DNA of 64,000 nucleotides, taken from contig JADKEH010000020.1 in assembly GCA_016718155.1 (NCBI GenBank), positions 1 through 64,000 of the forward strand. Reading direction: 5' to 3'. Positions 43,587 to 51,994 of this stretch are shown in pieces. The notes beneath the pieces were generated by a model. The model worked only from the letters and a program-made list of their open reading frames with translations. It ran no database searches and was not told where the DNA came from. Within the stretch, counting starts at the first letter, position 1, and the number at the start of each line of letters is the position of its first letter. Made by a program: the position numbers and the translations under genes. The stretch is from Candidatus Rhodoferax randersensis. GTDB lineage: Bacteria > Pseudomonadota > Gammaproteobacteria > Burkholderiales > Burkholderiaceae_C.

Positions 43587-45080
43587 TCAGCCCCGATTGC
43601 GCGGCTTGAAATAGGTGTAATGGGTATGCGGCTCGGTGGCTTGGTAGACCGCCCCGCTGCGCGGCGCGATGTCGAGCTTGACGCTGGCCGCTTGCACTTT
43701 GGTATCGGGCGCGGCCCCCAAGGCATCGCGCAGCGGCACACCGTCGTACCAATGGGAATAGGGCAGCATCAGCCGCACCTGCAGTGGCTCGTCGGCATTG
43801 TTGACAATCACCAACGCCTCCTCGCCCGGAACCACGGTGTGACGCAGAAACACCAAGGCGTTGCCGGCAAGGCGATCGCCCAGCACCGTCACTTCGCCCA
43901 CCTGCAGCGCCGGGTTGGTCTGGCGAATGCTGATCAGGCGCTTGACCCAATCGCGCTGGGCGTGGTTCCACTGCGCCGGGTCCCAGCGCATGGTGCGCCG
44001 GCAATCCGGATCGGCACCGCCTTCCATACCAATCTCTTCGCCGTAATAGACCAGCGGCACGCCGGGCAGGGTGAACTGCATCAACAGCGCCAGGCGCGCC
44101 TTCTCGGCATCACCCAGGCTGGTGATCAGTCGCGGGGTGTCGTGGCTGGATAACATGTTCCACGAACACAGCAGCCCTTTCAAGCCGTAGCCCATGCGGG
44201 CATCCCGCACCGCGTGGTTCATTTGCACCGAGTCAATCTCGCCAGCCAACCACGCCAACGTGGCGGTGCGGTACCAGTAGTTCATCATGCCCTGGAAGCC
44301 GCCACCAGCCTCAAACCAACTGCCGGAGAACCCATTCAATTCACCCAGCAGCCCGGCATGCGGAAAGCGAGCACCGACAATCGAACTCATCTCTTGCGCC
44401 ACTGGGATACCAACGTCCTGCGCCACATCGAAACGCCAGTTGTCAACGCCCCGTGCCAGCCAGTGTTGCACCAGGCTGTCCGGATCGCGGTAGAGGACAT
44501 CGCGCACGGCAGGGTTGGACAGATTGAGCTCCGGCATCGGACCATAGTCTTGCCAGCACAGGTAACTGCCGTCCTCACGGAACGTAAACCAGTCGCGCTT
44601 GGTGAGGTCACCCGCCTGGGCCGCCAGAAACCAGGGGTGTTGATCGGACACATGGTTGAGCACGGCATCCAGCGTCAGGCTCATGCCCCGCGCATGCAGG
44701 GCCTGGATCAGCCGCTGCAGCGCCGCCTCACCGCCAAACATGGCATCGACGCTGAAGAAGTCGGTAGCGTCGTATTTGTGGTTGCTGGGCGCCGGAAAGA
44801 CCGGGGTCAGGTACACGCCGGTGACGCCCAAGTCACCCAGGTAGTCCAACTTGGCCGTGATGCCATCCAGATCCCCGCCAAAGAACTGCTGCCCCCACGA
44901 TTGATTGAGCGTGGTGTCGTCCCAGTCACGCTTGACCGCGCCGGGCAAGTCATAGGCCGGATCGGCCAGCTTGTCGCGGCTGCTCAAGCCCCCGCCAATG
45001 GCAAAGCGCTCGGGAAGAATCTGGTAGACCACCTGGCTGGCCAGGCGGCGGGTCAAGGCATCAATCGCCGGAGTTTTCAT
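43587..45080 (-). CDS. Glycoside hydrolase family 13 (alpha-amylase/cyclomaltodextrinase-like)
   Basis: 497-aa alpha-glucan hydrolase, no signal peptide. Conserved GH13 regions: DAVLNHVSDQHPWF (region I), DNWRFDVAQDVGIP with the Asp nucleophile (region II), LLGELNGFSGSWF with the Glu acid/base (region III) and NMLSSHDTPRLITSLG with the stabilising Asp (region IV). GVTGVYLTPVFPAPSNHKYD resembles neopullulanase-type enzymes, though the usual N-terminal starch-binding domain is missing. ATG at 45080. A broken second copy of its 3' half is at 39565-40199. Confidence 0.9.
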   Translation of the reverse strand: MKTPAIDALTRRLASQVVYQILPERFAIGGGLSSRDKLADPAYDLPGAVKRDWDDTTLNQSWGQQFFGGDLDGITAKLDYLGDLGVTGVYLTPVFPAPSNHKYDATDFFSVDAMFGGEAALQRLIQALHARGMSLTLDAVLNHVSDQHPWFLAAQAGDLTKRDWFTFREDGSYLCWQDYGPMPELNLSNPAVRDVLYRDPDSLVQHWLARGVDNWRFDVAQDVGIPVAQEMSSIVGARFPHAGLLGELNGFSGSWFEAGGGFQGMMNYWYRTATLAWLAGEIDSVQMNHAVRDARMGYGLKGLLCSWNMLSSHDTPRLITSLGDAEKARLALLMQFTLPGVPLVYYGEEIGMEGGADPDCRRTMRWDPAQWNHAQRDWVKRLISIRQTNPALQVGEVTVLGDRLAGNALVFLRHTVVPGEEALVIVNNADEPLQVRLMLPYSHWYDGVPLRDALGAAPDTKVQAASVKLDIAPRSGAVYQATEPHTHYTYFKPRNRG

Positions 45081-45224
45081 GACGCACGAAGAAGTCGCTG
45101 TGGGCAGGACTGGTTGGTTCTGGACAGGCAGAACCATAGCAGCTAATCACTCCGGCGCGGACGCTTTCGGTTACAGGCGAGCAACAAGAGCTTGCGCCGG
45201 GTCAAGGGCTCGGTCGTGCCAAAT

Positions 45225-45239
45225 CGACAATAATTGTCG
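45225..45239. promoter_or_regulatory. Perfect 15-bp palindrome upstream of hemerythrin gene
   Basis: CGACAAT-A-ATTGTCG, seven-base arms around one base, 62 bp before the hemerythrin ATG and between divergent genes. It has the form of an operator; no known regulator consensus could be assigned with confidence. Confidence 0.5.
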
Positions 45240-45300
45240 GCAGTCAGCCCCCCTGTCACGCGGCAGCGGACGCTCCCGCCCTTTCCAGAGCAAGTTCCTC

Positions 45301-45744
45301 ATGCACACCATTCAGCAATTCATGGCCGGCGACCACCGCCGGTGCGACGATATCTTTGTTCAGGTCGAACAGGCCATCGAGGCCGCGCAGTGGGAGCGTG
45401 CCGGCGCGGTGTTTGCCGACTTTCAGCGCGCCGTGCTGCAGCACTTCGAAGCGGAGGAGACACTGTTGTTTCCGGCCTTTGAAGAACGCACCGGCATGAC
45501 GCAGGGCCCCACGGCCGTGATGCGCAGCGAGCACGAGCAGATGCGTGAGTTGCTGGACGCCGCCCGCGACGCGCTGGCCGCGCAGAACGCCGACGCCTAC
45601 TCGGGCGAGGCCGAGACGCTGCTGATCATGATGCAGCAGCACAACATGAAGGAAGAGAACATGCTCTACCCCATGTGCGACCAGCGTCTGGCCGACCAGA
45701 CCGAGGCGTTGCTGGCCGGCTTGCTGGCCAAGATCGGCGCTTGA
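45301..45744 (+). CDS. Hemerythrin HHE domain protein
   Basis: 147-aa all-helical protein with a non-heme diiron site. Candidate ligands are H in FMAGDHRRCDD (about 11), H and E in VLQHFEAEETLLFPAF (about 48-53), H in MRSEHEQMRE (about 79) and H/E in MQQHNMKEENMLYP (about 116-121). Such proteins bind O2 or NO or protect iron-sulfur centres. The following DUF2249 and membrane genes often occur with hemerythrin in denitrifiers. The ribosome site is weak. Confidence 0.9.
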   Translation: MHTIQQFMAGDHRRCDDIFVQVEQAIEAAQWERAGAVFADFQRAVLQHFEAEETLLFPAFEERTGMTQGPTAVMRSEHEQMRELLDAARDALAAQNADAYSGEAETLLIMMQQHNMKEENMLYPMCDQRLADQTEALLAGLLAKIGA

Positions 45745-45757
45745 CGTGAAAGAACGT

Positions 45758-45891
45758 CGTCATTGCGAACGCAGTGAAGCAATCCATGGCCCCAAAATAC
45801 ATGGATCGCCACGGCCTGCGGCCTCGCGATGACGATAGGGGTTCAAGGTGCGTGTGCGGTTCAGACCTTGAACTGGAAGCTCGCAATGACG
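45758..45891. repeat. Dispersed palindromic repeat, copy 10
   Basis: Three modules in order: CGTCATTGCGAACGCAGTG-AAGCAATCCATG; GATCGCCACGGCCTGCGG-CCTCGCGATGACG; then TTCAAGGTGCGTGTGCGG-TTCAGACC through CTCGCAATGACGG. This is one of the most complete copies. Confidence 0.85.
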
Positions 45892-45895
45892 GCGA

Positions 45896-45936
45896 CCTTT
45901 CATCATATGGGCTGGGCACGCGCCCATGTCGGTTAG
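45896..45936. repeat. 41-bp hairpin repeat, left copy
   Basis: Begins CCTTTCATCATATGGGC and ends GCCCATGTCGGTTAG; the ATGGGC and GCCCAT arms form a hairpin. A second copy is at 47615-47655. Confidence 0.7.
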
Positions 45937-45974
45937 TCCGGGTCCGCAACCACTCTTTGGGTTAAGACTTCACC

Positions 45975-46211
45975 ATGCAGACGCCCCGCATCAGCCGCAC
46001 CATCGATGGCCGCGCGCTGGAGCCGCCTGAGCCCCTGATATTGACCCTGGATGCGCTGGAGACGCTGGGCGCGCACGAGCAGTTGTTGCTGCTGCTGGAC
46101 CGCGAGCCTTTGCCGCTGTACCAAGCGCTGGAGTCCAGCGGCCATGCCTGGCAGACACAGCGCGGCACCGACGGCTCATTTGAAGTGCTGATCTGGCGCA
46201 AGAGCGACTGA
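45975..46211 (+). CDS. DUF2249 domain protein
   Basis: 78-aa protein with the fold of TusA-like small proteins: TIDGRALEPPEPLILTLDALETLG (about 9-32), LLLLLDREPLPLYQALESSGHAW and FEVLIWRKSD. DUF2249 proteins commonly accompany hemerythrin and nitrogen-oxide-related genes; molecular role unknown. It overlaps the next gene by one base (TGATG). Confidence 0.85.
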   Translation: MQTPRISRTIDGRALEPPEPLILTLDALETLGAHEQLLLLLDREPLPLYQALESSGHAWQTQRGTDGSFEVLIWRKSD

Positions 46212-47518
46212 TGCAGGCGCTTCTCTCATTCGAGCAATCGCCGCCGCTGCGCGCACCCTTGCGCTTCTTTCTGACCGCGCCACTGTTTGGCATGCTGGCC
46301 GGTGCGCTGTTGCTGTGGGGCGGGCCCGACCTGCTGGCCTCGCGCTGGACGCCCGGCGTGTTGGCGCTAACGCACCTGATCACGGTTGGCTTCATGCTGC
46401 AGGTGATGCTGGGTGCCCTGCAGCAATTGATGCCGGTGGTCGCTGGCGCCAACATGGCCCACCCGCTACGGGTCGCGATCGTGGTGCACGCCTGCCTGAC
46501 CACGGGCACGCTGGTGCTGGTGGCGGCGTTTCTGAGCTACCAGCCCTGGTTGTTTGGTGCCGCCACGCTGCTGCTGGGCGTGGGTGTGCTGACCTTCATC
46601 GTTAGCGCCGCTCGGGCGCTGATCGGCGTGGCATCGACCCACGCCACCGTGGGCGGCATGAAGCTGGCGCTGCTGGGCCTGGGTGTCACGCTGACGCTTG
46701 GGCTGGTGCTGGCCATCGCGTTGGCCGGTTCCTACAACCTGCCGCTGCAGTCGCTGACCACCCTGCACCTGGGCTGGGGCCTGCTCGGATGGGGCGGCGT
46801 GCTGGTGGCCGCCGTGGGCTATGTGGTGGTGCCGATGTTCCAACTCACGCCGCCTTACCCCGACTGGTTCATGCGTTACTTTGCGCGGGTGGCCATTGGC
46901 ATCATGGCGCTGTGGATGGCGGCCGAGTTGGGCAAGCTGGAGACGCTGTCCACTTTGTTGGCCATCGCTGCAACGGTGGCCGGTGCCACCTTGGCCGGCA
47001 CCACCCTAAGCATTGCCCGGCGCAGCAAACGCGCCAGGCTGGACCCCACCCAACAGTGCTGGCGACTGGCCATGGCTTGCACCCTGCTGGCCAGCGCCCT
47101 GTGGCTGGCCACCCGCTTCATCGCGCCGCTCGAAGCCTGGCCGCAATGGCCGCTGCTGTGGGGCGTGCTGGTGCTGTTTGGCGGCTTTGTGTCGGTGATG
47201 GTGGGCATGCTCTACAAGATCGTGCCGTTTCTGGTCTGGCTGCACCTGCGCAACCTGGGGCGCGGCAAGGTCAGTGCGCCCAACATGAAGATGGTGCTGG
47301 CCGAATCCGACATGCGCCAGCACCTGTGGCTGCACGGGGTGGCGCTGCTGGCGCTGCTACTGGCCGTGGTCTGGCCAGATTGGCTGGTCTACCCCGCCGC
47401 GGTGGCGCTGATCGCCGCCCACGCCTGGCTGTTGCGCAATCTGCTGCGCGCGCTGGGGGTCTACCGCCGGCACCTGGTGGTGATTGCAAGCAGCCCGCCA
47501 AAAGTGCGTCACCCTTAG
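46211..47518 (+). CDS. Multi-pass membrane protein (NnrS/heme-copper oxidase subunit I-like)
   Basis: 435-aa protein with about twelve hydrophobic helices. Conserved His in membrane segments (LTHLITVGFMLQVMLGALQQLMPV about 57-80; LTTLHLGWGLLGWGGVLVA about 179-197; VPFLVWLHLRNLG about 338-350) suggest heme or metal binding as in NnrS-like proteins of the denitrification regulon. There is no cytochrome c motif and no copper-site HxxxHH. Translationally coupled to the DUF2249 gene. Family assignment is by general resemblance. Confidence 0.65.
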   Translation: MQALLSFEQSPPLRAPLRFFLTAPLFGMLAGALLLWGGPDLLASRWTPGVLALTHLITVGFMLQVMLGALQQLMPVVAGANMAHPLRVAIVVHACLTTGTLVLVAAFLSYQPWLFGAATLLLGVGVLTFIVSAARALIGVASTHATVGGMKLALLGLGVTLTLGLVLAIALAGSYNLPLQSLTTLHLGWGLLGWGGVLVAAVGYVVVPMFQLTPPYPDWFMRYFARVAIGIMALWMAAELGKLETLSTLLAIAATVAGATLAGTTLSIARRSKRARLDPTQQCWRLAMACTLLASALWLATRFIAPLEAWPQWPLLWGVLVLFGGFVSVMVGMLYKIVPFLVWLHLRNLGRGKVSAPNMKMVLAESDMRQHLWLHGVALLALLLAVVWPDWLVYPAAVALIAAHAWLLRNLLRALGVYRRHLVVIASSPPKVRHP

Positions 47519-47531
47519 CGTGAAAGAGCGC

Positions 47532-47610
47532 CGTCATTGCGAACGCAGTGAAGCAATCCACGACTCCCGGCTGCATGGATTGCCACGTCGCTGCGCTCCT
47601 CGCAATGACG
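47532..47610. repeat. Dispersed palindromic repeat, copy 11
   Basis: CGTCATTGCGAACGCAGTG-AAGCAATCCA arm and TGGATTGCCACGTCGCTG-CGCTCCTCGCAATGACG arm, after the membrane protein gene. Confidence 0.85.
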
Positions 47611-47614
47611 GTGT

Positions 47615-47655
47615 CCTTTCATGATGTGGGGTGGGCAAAAGCCCATGTCGGTTAG
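47615..47655. repeat. 41-bp hairpin repeat, right copy
   Basis: Begins CCTTTCATGATGTGGGG and ends GCCCATGTCGGTTAG; TGGGC-AAAA-GCCCA hairpin. Same length and ends as 45896-45936, so the DUF2249-membrane gene pair is bracketed by two like-oriented repeat composites. Confidence 0.7.
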
Positions 47656-47676
47656 GCACACTTGCCTTCAGTCGGG

Positions 47677-50193
47677 CTAAGTAGCGGTCGGTGTAGCGGC
47701 TGGTGTAGCGGTTGAGGCGGCCGCCGTGCGCGCCAGCGCCCATGCCCGCATGTCTGCTGCCGGCATGGGCTTGGCAAACCAGTAGCCTTGTCCAAAGTCG
47801 CAACCGGCCGCGGTCAGCAGCTCGGACTGGACCTCGGTCTCGACGCCTTCGGCGATCACCTGCATGCCCAGCTCGTGCGCCATCACGATGATGGCCTTGC
47901 ACAGTGCCAGATCGGTGGACTCCGGAATCAGGTGGCGCACAAAGCTCTGGTCGATCTTGAGGAAGTCGATGTCAAAGCGTTGCAGGTAAGACAGCGACGA
48001 ATAGCCGGTGCCGAAATCGTCCAGCGCCACCTCGATGCCGGCGTCGTGAAAGTCGAGCAGTTGCGCCGTGACGCGCTCATCGGTTTCCAGCAGCAAGCCC
48101 TCGGTGATCTCGATCACGATGCTGCGTCCGGGCAGTCCCAATTCAGTCAGATGCTTGATCCACCCGTTGTGAACTTGCGCGGCCTGCTGAAACTGAACCG
48201 GGGACTTGTTGACACTGATTTGGAAGTCCGGATGAAGCTCGGTGCGCCAGCGCTGGACCTGGTCGGCGGCCTGACGAAACACCCACTCACCAATCTCCAG
48301 AATCGACCCGCTGCCCTCGGCAATCGGAATGAAGGTGGCCGGGCTCACCATGCCACGCACCGGATGGCGCCAGCGCAACAAGGCCTCGGCCTTGTGGACC
48401 GCGCCCGTGCGCAGCGCCACGATCGGCTGGTAGTGCAACTCGAACTGCCCGGCCTGCAGCCCCCCGCGCAGATCGGAGGCCAGGCGAGCACGCACCTGAG
48501 CGGCCTCCTGCATGGCCGGTTTGAAGTAGCTGTAGCGGTTGCGACCCGCCCCCTTGGCCGCATACAGGGCCTGGTCGGCATTCTTGAACAACTGCTCGAC
48601 CTGCATGGCGTCATCCGGGCACAACGAGATGCCGATGCTGGCCGACACAAAGACCTGCTCGTCGCCCAACTGGAACGCTCCCGACATGGCCATCAGCAAC
48701 TTCTGGGCGACGTACTCGAGACCGGCGGTGTCGGCCAGTTCGGGCAGCAGCACCGTGAACTCGTCACCACCCATGCGTGCGACCGTGTCCGTCTCGCGCA
48801 GGCAGGAGCGCAGGCGCGCGGCCACTTCCACCAGCAGCCGATCACCGTTGTCGTGGCCCAGCGAATCGTTGACCTCCTTGAAGTGATCCAGGTCCACGAA
48901 CAAAATCGCCAGCTTCGTGTCGTCGCGCTTGCACTTGAGTATTTCCTGCTCCAGGCGATCACGCAGCATGCGCCGATTCGGCAAGCCCGTGAGGGTGTCG
49001 AAATTGGCCTGCTGCCAGATCAGGGCTTCGGACTGCTTGCGCTCGGTGATATCGGTGTGGGTACCAATCATGCGCAGCGGCTTGCCCTGAGCATCGCGGC
49101 TGATGACCATGCCACGCGTGAGCACCCATTTCCAGGAGCCGTTTTTGCAGCGAACGCGATGCTCATTGACGTAGGTCGGGGTCAGCCCGTCAAAGTGGGC
49201 CTGGCGGTCGCGCGCCATCTGATCGACATCGTCGGGATGGGTCATCGCGTCGAACGCGTCGGCCCGGTCGAGCATGTCAACGTCGGCGTCGGTGTAGCCA
49301 TACATTTCCTTGCAGCGCTTGGAGAAGTACTCGACCCCGGTTTGCACGTACCAGTCCCAGACACCGTCGCCCACGCCTTCCAGGGCGAGCTTCCAGCGCT
49401 GCTCGGTCTCGCTCACCCGCGCCTCGGCCAGCTTGCGGTCGGTGATATCGAACAGCACGCCGCAGCGCAGGCTGCCGTGCTCATCCTGGCTGACCAGGCT
49501 GGAGGTTACCTCCACCCACTTGACGGTGCCATCGGGCGTGCAAATCCTGAACTGATCGATAACCGCAACAGACTGGTTCGCGGTCTCCCGCAACCGCTGT
49601 TCCACCATCACATCGTCGTCGGGGTGGCGTAGGGTGCGCAACAGGCTGCTGTCGGCCATGACTTCCTGCGGTGATACACCAAACACACCGCGCACGCCCT
49701 CGCTCACAAACGTATATTGACGCGTCCCATCGGCCTTGAGCAGGCAAAGAAACACCATGCCAGGCACCTGCTCGGTCAGCGTGCGCAACTGGGCTTCGCT
49801 CTCAAGCAAGGCTTGTTCGGCGATGCGGCTGGCGGTGATGTCTTCGATGGTGCCTTCGAAATACAACAGCTTGCCATCGTCATCGTAAACTGCGTGGGAG
49901 TTGTCGCGAATCCAGAAACGCTCGCGCGTACGATGCCGGCATTGCTCAGAGACGAAGTTGACCGCCTGGCCGTCGCGTGCAATCTGCTCCATGAATTGCT
50001 GGCGGCGCAACGGATCCACGTACAGCTGGGTGGCGACGTCGCTCAGCGCTGTCATCATCTGCGCTTCACTCTCAAATCCGAACATGCGCACCAGCGCCGC
50101 ATTGGCGCGCAGCACCCGGCCCGCCACGCTGGAACGATAGGCGCCAATGGGCAAGAGCTCAAAGAAGAGTGTGGAGCGGTCTGTTGTTTCCAT
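47677..50193 (-). CDS. PAS-PAS-PAS-GGDEF-EAL cyclic di-GMP protein
   Basis: 838-aa sensor with both cyclase and phosphodiesterase domains. Three PAS/PAC units fill about 1-395 (PAC ends: FEGTIEDITASRIAEQ, GVLFDITDRKLAEAR, IGTHTDITERKQSEA). The GGDEF domain (about 400-565) has intact RMGGDEFTVLL and the inhibitory RxxD site as RETD five residues before it. The EAL domain (about 575-825) has EALLRW, NKSPVQFQ, EITEG, LDDFGTGYSSLSYL, KIDQSF and EGVET, so hydrolysis also looks possible. No membrane helix or signal peptide. The C-terminus ends in a TATPAATPTAT tail encoded by a short tandem repeat. ATG at 50193 is chosen; a TTG at 50202 is possible. Confidence 0.93.
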   Translation of the reverse strand: METTDRSTLFFELLPIGAYRSSVAGRVLRANAALVRMFGFESEAQMMTALSDVATQLYVDPLRRQQFMEQIARDGQAVNFVSEQCRHRTRERFWIRDNSHAVYDDDGKLLYFEGTIEDITASRIAEQALLESEAQLRTLTEQVPGMVFLCLLKADGTRQYTFVSEGVRGVFGVSPQEVMADSSLLRTLRHPDDDVMVEQRLRETANQSVAVIDQFRICTPDGTVKWVEVTSSLVSQDEHGSLRCGVLFDITDRKLAEARVSETEQRWKLALEGVGDGVWDWYVQTGVEYFSKRCKEMYGYTDADVDMLDRADAFDAMTHPDDVDQMARDRQAHFDGLTPTYVNEHRVRCKNGSWKWVLTRGMVISRDAQGKPLRMIGTHTDITERKQSEALIWQQANFDTLTGLPNRRMLRDRLEQEILKCKRDDTKLAILFVDLDHFKEVNDSLGHDNGDRLLVEVAARLRSCLRETDTVARMGGDEFTVLLPELADTAGLEYVAQKLLMAMSGAFQLGDEQVFVSASIGISLCPDDAMQVEQLFKNADQALYAAKGAGRNRYSYFKPAMQEAAQVRARLASDLRGGLQAGQFELHYQPIVALRTGAVHKAEALLRWRHPVRGMVSPATFIPIAEGSGSILEIGEWVFRQAADQVQRWRTELHPDFQISVNKSPVQFQQAAQVHNGWIKHLTELGLPGRSIVIEITEGLLLETDERVTAQLLDFHDAGIEVALDDFGTGYSSLSYLQRFDIDFLKIDQSFVRHLIPESTDLALCKAIIVMAHELGMQVIAEGVETEVQSELLTAAGCDFGQGYWFAKPMPAADMRAWALARTAAASTATPAATPTAT

Positions 50194-50340
50194 CACAACC
50201 AACGAAGTCAGCGCAGTCTAGCAGGCGCGCTTCGTCGTGGGTAGCGTCGAACCGGTGCGAGATTGGCGACCGTCAGACCGGCAAGCTCCGCGATCCTTCG
50301 CCAGCAGTTGGGCGACGGCGACAACTTGCGCCGCGCGCGG

Positions 50341-51591
50341 TTAGAGCACGCCGCTCTGCCGCAACGCAGCAATGCGGGTCACATCGAGCCCGAGTTCGGC
50401 CAGGACCTGGTCGGTGTGCTCGCCCAAGGCCGGGGGCGCATGGCGCAAGGTGGGCGGCGTGTCGGTCAATCGCAGCGGGCTGGCCACGCCCGCGATGGCC
50501 CCAATGCCATCCTGTGCGACCTGCTGTGCGGCGCGCGGCTGGGTGATGGCCAGGCCGCGTGCCTTGACTTGTTCGTCGTCAAACGCCTGCGCCAGGTCGT
50601 TGATCGGGCCGCAGGGCACCGCCTTGTCCTGCAGCAGGGCGATCCACTGCGCGGTGGTGCGCGTGCGCGTGGCGCCACTCATGGCCTCCACCAGCACTTC
50701 GCGGTGGCGCACCCGGCTGGTGTTGCTGGCATAACGTTCATCGGCGGCCCACTCCGGGTGGCCAGCCGCCTCGCAGAAACGCACAAACTGGCCGTCGTTG
50801 CCAATGGCCAGCAGCATGGAGCCGTCTTGCGTGGGGAAGTCCTGGTACGGCGCCAAGCTGGGGTGGCTGTTGCCCTGGCGCTGCGGCACCTTGCCGGTAT
50901 TGAGAAAGCCGCTGGCCTGGTTGGCCAGGGTGGCCATGCCGACATCCAGCAGGGCCATGTCAATGTGCTGGCCCCGGCCGCTGGCGTGCCGCGCCTCGAT
51001 CGCCGCCAGAATGGCCGTGGCCGCGTAGACGCCGGTGAACAGGTCGGTCAGCGCCACGCCCACCCGTTGCGGGCCGCCACCGGGCACGCTGTCGGCGCGG
51101 CCGGTGATGCTCATCATGCCGCTCATGGCCTGGATCATCAGGTCGTAGCCGGCGCGTTCGGCATAGGGGCCGTCCTGGCCGAAGCCGGTGATGGAGCAGT
51201 AGATCAAGCGGGGGTTGAGCACATGCAGGCTCGCATAGTCCAGCCCGTAGGCCTGCAAGCCGCCGACCTTGAAGTTCTCCACCAGCACATCGCTTTGCAG
51301 CACCATCTGGCGCACCAACGCCTGGCCATCCGGATGCGCCAGGTCGAGCGTGATGGAGCGCTTGTTGCGGTTGGTGCAGGTGAAGTAGCTGGCCTGATCG
51401 GTATCGTGGCCCTGCGCGTCCTTCAAGAACGGAGGCCCCCAATGCCGCGTGTCGTCGCCCACGCCGGGGCGCTCGACCTTGATCACGTCGGCACCCAGGT
51501 CGGCCAGGATCTGGGTACACCAGGGGCCGGCGAGCACCCTGGACAGATCCAGGACTTTGAGGTGGGAAAGGGCTGAGGGTTTGTCGGTCAT
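50341..51591 (-). CDS. Class III (CaiB/BaiF) CoA-transferase
   Basis: 416-aa CoA-transferase. Family landmarks: KVLDLSRVLAGPWCTQILADLGADVIKVERPG (about 11-42), NRNKRSITLDL, LVENFKVGGLQAYGLDY, and the catalytic Asp in GQHIDMALLDVGMATLANQ (about 180). Because it lies just after glutaryl-CoA dehydrogenase on the same strand, it probably activates glutarate (succinyl-CoA:glutarate CoA-transferase type) for that enzyme. A palindrome (51727-51744) upstream may control it. Confidence 0.88.
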   Translation of the reverse strand: MTDKPSALSHLKVLDLSRVLAGPWCTQILADLGADVIKVERPGVGDDTRHWGPPFLKDAQGHDTDQASYFTCTNRNKRSITLDLAHPDGQALVRQMVLQSDVLVENFKVGGLQAYGLDYASLHVLNPRLIYCSITGFGQDGPYAERAGYDLMIQAMSGMMSITGRADSVPGGGPQRVGVALTDLFTGVYAATAILAAIEARHASGRGQHIDMALLDVGMATLANQASGFLNTGKVPQRQGNSHPSLAPYQDFPTQDGSMLLAIGNDGQFVRFCEAAGHPEWAADERYASNTSRVRHREVLVEAMSGATRTRTTAQWIALLQDKAVPCGPINDLAQAFDDEQVKARGLAITQPRAAQQVAQDGIGAIAGVASPLRLTDTPPTLRHAPPALGEHTDQVLAELGLDVTRIAALRQSGVL

Positions 51592-51726
51592 GCTTGGTGC
51601 TTTCGGTTCTATTTCTTGTGGCGAGCCGTGCTGCTGCTCACGCACTGGAGTTGGCGCCTGCCGGGTGGTGCAAATCCGGGGGGCTCATGCTGTCAAAGGC
51701 CCAGAAAACGAAGTTTCAGTGCAGAC

Positions 51727-51744
51727 TAACTTGCGTGCAAGTTA
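51727..51744. promoter_or_regulatory. Perfect 18-bp palindrome upstream of CoA-transferase
   Basis: TAACTTGC-GT-GCAAGTTA, eight-base arms, 136 bp before the start of the CoA-transferase gene. Shape and arm length fit a TetR- or similar dimeric operator. The regulator is not identified in the window. Confidence 0.5.
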
Positions 51745-51836
51745 TGTCGCAACTAAATCGCCCCCCGGCTTCGCCCCACCCAGCGATTGGGAGCGTTTTG
51801 GCAGGGCCAACCAAAAGACTTGAGGTGAAAGAACGT

Positions 51837-51968
51837 CGTCATTGCGAACGCAGTGAAGCAATCCAGGAGCCCTGAACCCATGGACTGCCGCGCTGCGCTC
51901 GCAGTGACGCCATCAGGTTCAAGGTCCGTGTGCGGTATCGGGCCGGATTCGGGAGACTCGCAATGACG
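51837..51968. repeat. Dispersed palindromic repeat, copy 12
   Basis: CGTCATTGCGAACGCAGTG-AAGCAATCCA, CATGGACTGCCGCGCTGC-GCTCGCAGTGACG, then the TTCAAGGTCCGTGTGCGG module ending CTCGCAATGACGG, just after the gcdH stop. Confidence 0.85.
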
Positions 51969-51994
51969 GGGCCAAGCAAAGACAAGGACCGAGA

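Larger units (their letters stand above)
51592..51994. other. 403-bp intergenic region, CoA-transferase to gcdH
   Basis: No gene found. It holds a perfect palindrome at 51727-51744 and a dispersed repeat at 51837-51968. The stretch 51592-51720 shows nothing recognisable apart from its use as a possible leader for the CoA-transferase. Confidence 0.6.

Noticed and set aside
47788..49632. Plus-strand open frame opposite the GGDEF/EAL gene
   Set aside because: The minus strand carries a full set of PAS, GGDEF and EAL motifs; the opposite frame has none.
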